The notes under the pieces: model-generated
The model's input: only the letters and a program-made list of their open reading frames with translations
What the model was told of the DNA's origin: nothing
Database searches by the model: none
NCBI GenBank assembly: GCA_026193675.1
Contig: JAPHSO010000024.1
Location: 1-35,645, forward strand
DNA: 35,645 bases
Source: Gammaproteobacteria bacterium
Lineage (GTDB): Bacteria; Pseudomonadota; Gammaproteobacteria; Thiohalomonadales; Thiohalomonadaceae
Reading direction: 5' to 3'
Program-made: the position numbers and the translations under genes
Shown here: positions 32,127 through 35,645 of the stretch, in pieces
Position numbering within the stretch: position 1 is the first letter of the stretch
Layout of the letters: each line of letters starts with the position of its first letter

Positions 32127-32453
32127 TTGAGCGATAAGATCGTTTACGCAACTGATGATACGTTTGAGTCCGAAGTTGTTAATGCTGAAGGCAGTATCCT
32201 GGTTGACTACTGGGCTGACTGGTGTGGTCCTTGTAAGATGATTGCTCCAATTCTTGATGAAATTGCTGAAGAGTATGATGGCAAGATCAAGGTTGTTAAG
32301 CTAAATATTGATGAGAATCCTAATACGCCACCTAAGTTTGGAATTCGTGGAATTCCTACCCTGATGATTTTTAAAGGTGGCAGCGTTGAAGCGACTAAGG
32401 TTGGGGCAGTATCCAAGTCTCAACTGACTGCATTTATCGACAGTAATATCTAA
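32127..32453 (+). CDS. trxA: Thioredoxin 1
   Basis: Thioredoxin reduces protein disulfides in the cytosol, taking electrons from thioredoxin reductase. The 108 residues are colinear with E. coli TrxA: SDKIVYATDDTFESEV, the active site WCGPC (about 32-36) and the cis-Pro loop GIRGIPTLMIFKGG. Translation starts at a TTG (32127) preceded by AAGGAG; no ATG is available. An uncommon start codon may hold expression down. It lies between divergent rhlB and downstream rho, as in E. coli. Confidence 0.97.
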   Translation: MSDKIVYATDDTFESEVVNAEGSILVDYWADWCGPCKMIAPILDEIAEEYDGKIKVVKLNIDENPNTPPKFGIRGIPTLMIFKGGSVEATKVGAVSKSQLTAFIDSNI

Positions 32454-32463
32454 ATGTCTCATT

Positions 32464-32494
32464 CGCTTGCTGCATCATTTTGATGTGGTGAGCG
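32464..32494 (+). other. Stem-loop after trxA without U-tract
   Basis: A 14-pair hairpin (with four G-U pairs) and a 3-base loop starts 11 bases after the trxA stop: left arm CGCTTGCTGCATCA, right arm TGATGTGGTGAGCG. GC-containing sequence follows, not T residues. It may stabilise the trxA mRNA 3' end or be the remnant after Rho-dependent termination. Confidence 0.6.
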
Positions 32495-32705
32495 GGCTGG
32501 CTCGATGATCTAGATTTTATATATGAGAGCTGCTAATCTCTCGAATAAATAACCTTACTAATTAAATATAATAACTAAACCCCTCTTTTTTAACTCCATC
32601 TTCGCTCCGTGACAATATGACGATACCTCTCTTGGTGTCCTTGATGATCACTTCTTGTGGGCGATATCTAATCAAAATCTCAACAAGAGTATTCCAATAA
32701 ACACT

Positions 32706-33962
32706 ATGAATGTGTCAGAACTTAAACTAAAAACCACCTCCGAACTCTACGATATCGCTACCGAAATGGGGCTTGATAATATTAATCGAGCAAAGCGTGA
32801 GCAGGTTGTTTTCAATATTCTCAAAGCAGCGGCTAAGAAAGGCGACGAGCTGTTTGGCGGAGGTGTGCTAGAGATACTACAGGATGGTTTCGGTTTCTTA
32901 CGTTCACCAGCTAGTTCATATCTAGCAGGTCCTGATGATGTCTATATCTCACCCAGTCAGATTCGCCGTTTCCACCTGCGCACCGGAGATACAATTACCG
33001 GAAAGATTCGCGCACCAAAGGATAATGAGCGCTATTTCGCATTAGTGAAAATCGACAATATCAATTTTGATGCACCAGAGAATACCAAGAATAAGGTGCG
33101 TTTCGAGAATCTTACGGCACTGCATGCGGTTGATCGAATAAACCTTGAATTGGGAAATGGTAGTACTGAGGATATTACGGCTCGAGTTATTGACCTTGTC
33201 TCACCTATTGGTAAGGGGCAGCGTGGCCTGATTGTCTCACCACCTAAGGCGGGTAAGACAATGATTATGCAGAATATTGCTCACTCAATCACAGCTAACA
33301 ATCCTGAAATTGATCTAATTGTTCTATTGATTGATGAACGCCCGGAAGAGGTGACTGAAATGACCCGCACCGTACGGGGTGAGGTTGTCTCCAGTACCTT
33401 TGATGAGCCGGCTAGCCGTCACGTGCAGGTTGCTGAGATGGTTATCGAGAAGGCGAAACGTCTGGTTGAGCACAAACGAGATGTGGTTATTTTGATGGAT
33501 TCGATCACCCGTTTGGCCCGTGCTTACAATACGGTCGTTCCCTCATCGGGTAAGGTTCTGACGGGTGGTGTTGATGCCAACGCCCTGCAGCGCCCCAAGC
33601 GCTTCTTTGGTGCAGCTCGAAATGTTGAGGAGGGTGGTTCACTAACCATCATTGCGACAGCACTGATTGATACCGGTTCACGTATGGATGAGGTGATCTA
33701 TGAGGAGTTCAAAGGTACGGGTAACCAGGAGCTCCATCTGGATCGTCGTATTGCAGAGAAGCGGATCTATCCGGCCATCAATATCAACCGCTCCGGTACT
33801 CGTCGCGAGGAGCTGATGACCAAGCCTGATGAGCTACAGAAGATGTGGATTTTGCGTAAGCTTCTGCACCCAATGGATGAGATTGCTGCGATGGAGTTCC
33901 TGCATGACAAGATGCGTCAGAGTAAGACAAATGCTGAGTTCTTTGAGTCGATGAAGAGATAA
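32706..33962 (+). CDS. rho: Transcription termination factor Rho
   Basis: Rho is the hexameric RNA helicase that ends transcription at C-rich untranslated RNA. The 418 residues match E. coli Rho along the whole length. An N-terminal helical part and a cold-shock-like RNA-binding domain (about 48-125, including LEILQDGFGFLRS and SSYLAGPDDVY) are followed by the Walker A segment SPPKAGKT (about 178-185). VLLIDERPEEVTEM, the Q-loop region GGVDANALQRPKRFFGAARN and the R-loop come next. The ATG at 32706 is chosen because MNVSELKLKT is the family start; the frame stays open for 17 codons upstream. The 252-base leader after trxA has an AT-rich TATAAT-like stretch but no clear -35. Confidence 0.97.
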   Translation: MNVSELKLKTTSELYDIATEMGLDNINRAKREQVVFNILKAAAKKGDELFGGGVLEILQDGFGFLRSPASSYLAGPDDVYISPSQIRRFHLRTGDTITGKIRAPKDNERYFALVKIDNINFDAPENTKNKVRFENLTALHAVDRINLELGNGSTEDITARVIDLVSPIGKGQRGLIVSPPKAGKTMIMQNIAHSITANNPEIDLIVLLIDERPEEVTEMTRTVRGEVVSSTFDEPASRHVQVAEMVIEKAKRLVEHKRDVVILMDSITRLARAYNTVVPSSGKVLTGGVDANALQRPKRFFGAARNVEEGGSLTIIATALIDTGSRMDEVIYEEFKGTGNQELHLDRRIAEKRIYPAININRSGTRREELMTKPDELQKMWILRKLLHPMDEIAAMEFLHDKMRQSKTNAEFFESMKR

Positions 33963-33995
33963 TCCTGCAGATTGCACTTAAGTTTCACGAACATA

Positions 33996-34024
33996 TTGAT
34001 CAGCGGATTGTTTTTACGTACAAT
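33996..34024 (+). promoter_or_regulatory. Sigma-70 promoter of rpmE overlapping an inverted repeat
   Basis: TTGATC (33996-34001) and TACAAT (34019-34024) are 17 bases apart (4 of 6 and 5 of 6 matches), about 75 bases before the rpmE ATG. A perfect 9-base inverted repeat, GCGGATTGT (34003-34011) / ACAATCCGC (34020-34028), covers the -10 element. On rho mRNA it forms a hairpin followed by CCCCCTTTCTT, a poor U-tract, so the same bases may end rho transcription and start rpmE. Confidence 0.6.
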
Positions 34025-34097
34025 CCGCCCCCTTTCTTAGACGTGGTGCGTGCCCAAGGGGTTTCGTGGCGACGTAGTTTATACCGGAGTATTAAAA

Positions 34098-34304
34098 ATG
34101 AAATCTGACATCCATCCAAAATATGAAGAGGTCAATGTGACCTGTAGCTGTGGTGAGAGTTTTAAAACTCGTTCGACAGTTGGTAAAGATCTCAGTATTG
34201 ATGTCTGTGCACTGTGCCATCCTTTCTATACCGGTAAGCAGAAGATGCTCGACACAGCGGGTCGTGTCGACAAGTTCCGTCAGAAGTATGGTATGAAGAA
34301 GTAA
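34098..34304 (+). CDS. rpmE: 50S ribosomal protein L31 (zinc-binding form)
   Basis: L31 bridges the large and small ribosomal subunits. The 68-residue product starts MKSDIHPKYEEVNVTCSCG, very like E. coli L31, and has the C-x-C and C-x2-C cysteines (CSCG and CALC) of the zinc-holding form. HPFYTGKQK is also conserved. The ATG at 34098 has GGAG eight bases upstream; a longer in-frame start at 34050 (GTG-type region within the leader) is not supported by homology. It has its own promoter and ends at an intrinsic terminator. Confidence 0.97.
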   Translation: MKSDIHPKYEEVNVTCSCGESFKTRSTVGKDLSIDVCALCHPFYTGKQKMLDTAGRVDKFRQKYGMKK

Positions 34305-34324
34305 GTACGATACTTAACGGAAAT

Positions 34325-34353
34325 AAAAAAAGCCCCTTTAGAGGGGCTTTTTT
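34325..34353 (+). terminator. Bidirectional intrinsic terminator, rpmE / penicillin-binding protein gene
   Basis: Seven A residues and GCCCCT pair with AGGGGC and six T residues around a TTAG loop. It serves rpmE on the plus strand and the convergent penicillin-binding protein gene, which ends at 34388. Confidence 0.95.
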
Positions 34354-34387
34354 GCGGGCGCAATAAAATATTAATGTAGCCCTTATT

Positions 34388-35645
34388 CTAGAATAGCTCT
34401 TCGGTCTCGGTCTCATTGCCCTGAGGAGTGTTTTGAGTATCGCTTATGGCAGAGTCTGTCTCTGCCTGTGGGGCATTTTCGACTCTAAAGCTCTCAAAGA
34501 TTGCCTTGGGATCATTGGCATCGGTATATTTTCCGGTTTCAGAGTTAATACGCACTGTAACGATACCGGGTGGGACGGTGATTGGATCATCTGGATAGTC
34601 TGCCAGTGCGATTTTCATGTAGTCGATCCACATGGGAAGAGCCGAATGGCCTCCAGTTTCGCGATTTCCCAGAGAGCGCGGCGTGTCAAATCCTACCCAA
34701 GCGGTAGTGACAACATCGGGGTTAAATCCTGAGAACCAGGCATCTCTCTGGTCATTGGTTGTTCCAGTTTTGCCGGCGATATCATTTCTGCCCAGAGCTC
34801 TGGCCCGACGTCCGGTGCCGCGCTTAATCACATCCTGCATTATTGAGCGAATCAGATAGATGTTTTGAGCGGAGATGGTACGCGGGGCAAATTTAGGTGT
34901 TGTCTGTAGTTTTGGTATAAGAACGGGGGCATTGTCGGCCTCTTCTGGAGGCATCCCCTCCGCCTCTGTATCAATAGTCTCAATAGTCGACATATCTGCC
35001 ACAAGTTGCTTTTTGCAGCTATCATCACAGGCAACGGCGGGATCGCGCTCCATAATAATATTTCCGTTGCTGTCCTCAATGCGCTCGATAAAATGGGGCT
35101 CAATCAGGAAGCCTCCATTTGCGAGCACGGCATATCCGTGAACCAGCTGATATGGGGTCAGGGAGACACTGCCGAGAGCCAGGGAGAGGTCTCGAGGTAA
35201 CTGGGACGGATCGAAGCCAAAATTCTTGAGGTGCTCTATCGCCTTACTGACACCCATGGCACGCAGAATTCTGATCGATATTAGATTACGTGAGCGGACC
35301 AGCCCTTCCCTAAGACGTGTTGGCCCGAAGGTGCGGCCACTGTAGTTCTCTGGCCGCCACTCACTTTCAAGGTTGGAGTCCTCAAACACTACAGGGGCAT
35401 CGTTAATAATAGATGCTGTGGTAAAGCCGTTCTCAAGCGCTGCTGAGTAGATAAAGGGCTTGAGGTTAGAACCCGGTTGACGTTGTGCCTGTACTGCACG
35501 GTTAAATTTGCTTTTGTAGAAATCAAATCCCCCTACAAGGGCTAATAGGGAGCCATCTTTTGGGTTGAGAGAGACCAGGGCGCCAGAGACCTCGGGTATT
35601 TGGCGAAGCTGAAGTCCCTGTTCGTCTTTAAGAAGGTAAATTACA
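34388..35645 (-). CDS. mrcA: Class A penicillin-binding protein 1A, C-terminal part (5' end beyond window)
   Basis: PBP1A polymerises and crosslinks peptidoglycan at the outer face of the inner membrane. Only the C-terminal 418 residues are here; the frame runs open to the window edge, and the N-terminal membrane helix and glycosyltransferase domain lie outside. The transpeptidase motifs are all present: the nucleophile SxxK in QPGSNLKPF, SxN in VRSRNLIS, and KTG in GKTGTTND. The insert between the first and second motifs (with EERP-like variable segments) and the tail rich in Glu, Thr and Gln (last 35 residues) are typical of PBP1A. An apparent start at 35389 is only an internal codon. It converges on rpmE. 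Confidence 0.93.
   Translation of the reverse strand, partial: VIYLLKDEQGLQLRQIPEVSGALVSLNPKDGSLLALVGGFDFYKSKFNRAVQAQRQPGSNLKPFIYSAALENGFTTASIINDAPVVFEDSNLESEWRPENYSGRTFGPTRLREGLVRSRNLISIRILRAMGVSKAIEHLKNFGFDPSQLPRDLSLALGSVSLTPYQLVHGYAVLANGGFLIEPHFIERIEDSNGNIIMERDPAVACDDSCKKQLVADMSTIETIDTEAEGMPPEEADNAPVLIPKLQTTPKFAPRTISAQNIYLIRSIMQDVIKRGTGRRARALGRNDIAGKTGTTNDQRDAWFSGFNPDVVTTAWVGFDTPRSLGNRETGGHSALPMWIDYMKIALADYPDDPITVPPGIVTVRINSETGKYTDANDPKAIFESFRVENAPQAETDSAISDTQNTPQGNETETEELF

Overview
The window reads as ordinary chromosome of a gammaproteobacterium. There are no rRNA or tRNA genes, insertion sequences, phage genes or CRISPR arrays. The lineage is inferred from gene order and protein similarity: dut-coaBC diverging from radC, yicC-gmk-rpoZ-spoT-ridA-recG-ubiC, rhlB diverging from trxA-rho, an MSHA (mannose-sensitive haemagglutinin, type IV pilus) biogenesis block, and UvrD, Rho and TrxA that closely resemble the enterobacterial proteins. 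Nothing in the window fixes the genus. Genes are densely packed and no gene-free stretch exceeds about 250 bases.

Layout. (1) 1-2336: dut (cut by the window edge) and coaBC on the minus strand, diverging from radC. (2) 2377-9148: seven minus-strand genes for the platform of an MSHA-type pilus (mshI, a PilN-like gene, mshJ, mshK, mshL, mshM, mshN). The pilins, motor ATPase and inner-membrane platform protein are absent. MshN carries an extra IPT/TIG-like domain. (3) 9338-16587: minus-strand housekeeping run yicC, gmk, rpoZ, spoT, ridA, recG, ubiC (RNA turnover, GMP kinase, RNA polymerase omega, (p)ppGpp metabolism, imine deaminase, replication-fork helicase, ubiquinone synthesis). (4) 16703-24229: plus-strand run starting with a Ser/Thr kinase and a PP2C phosphatase. 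It continues with rph, rdgB, hemW, a small two-helix membrane protein, a ROK sugar kinase, a periplasmic protein with two thioredoxin folds, and mazG, and ends at a strong bidirectional terminator. RdgB and MazG both clean the nucleotide pool. (5) 24241-27386: a lipoprotein made of eight exact-length 40-residue PQQ-type blades, an ammonium transporter behind a clear sigma-54/NtrC-type promoter, and a stand-alone cyclic-nucleotide-binding protein. (6) 27479-31985: uvrD, a hemerythrin-like protein, a YqcC-family protein and the RNA helicase rhlB. (7) 32127-35645: trxA, rho, rpmE and, convergent, the 3' part of a class A penicillin-binding protein gene that runs off the window.

The regulatory region worth most attention is upstream of amt. 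A TTGG-N8-TTGC sigma-54 element is preceded by a near-perfect NtrC box about 98 bases upstream of the predicted start, and by a half box 31 bases further up. Other signals are a good sigma-70 promoter for rpmE whose -10 lies inside an inverted repeat, three U-tract terminators, and stem-loops without U-tracts after trxA and between rpoZ and spoT.

I found no clearly new defence, mobile or biosynthetic system. The less ordinary items are the TIG-containing MshN, the tandem thioredoxin protein in a coupled operon, the kinase/phosphatase pair at the head of the rph operon, and the degenerate hemerythrin-like protein.
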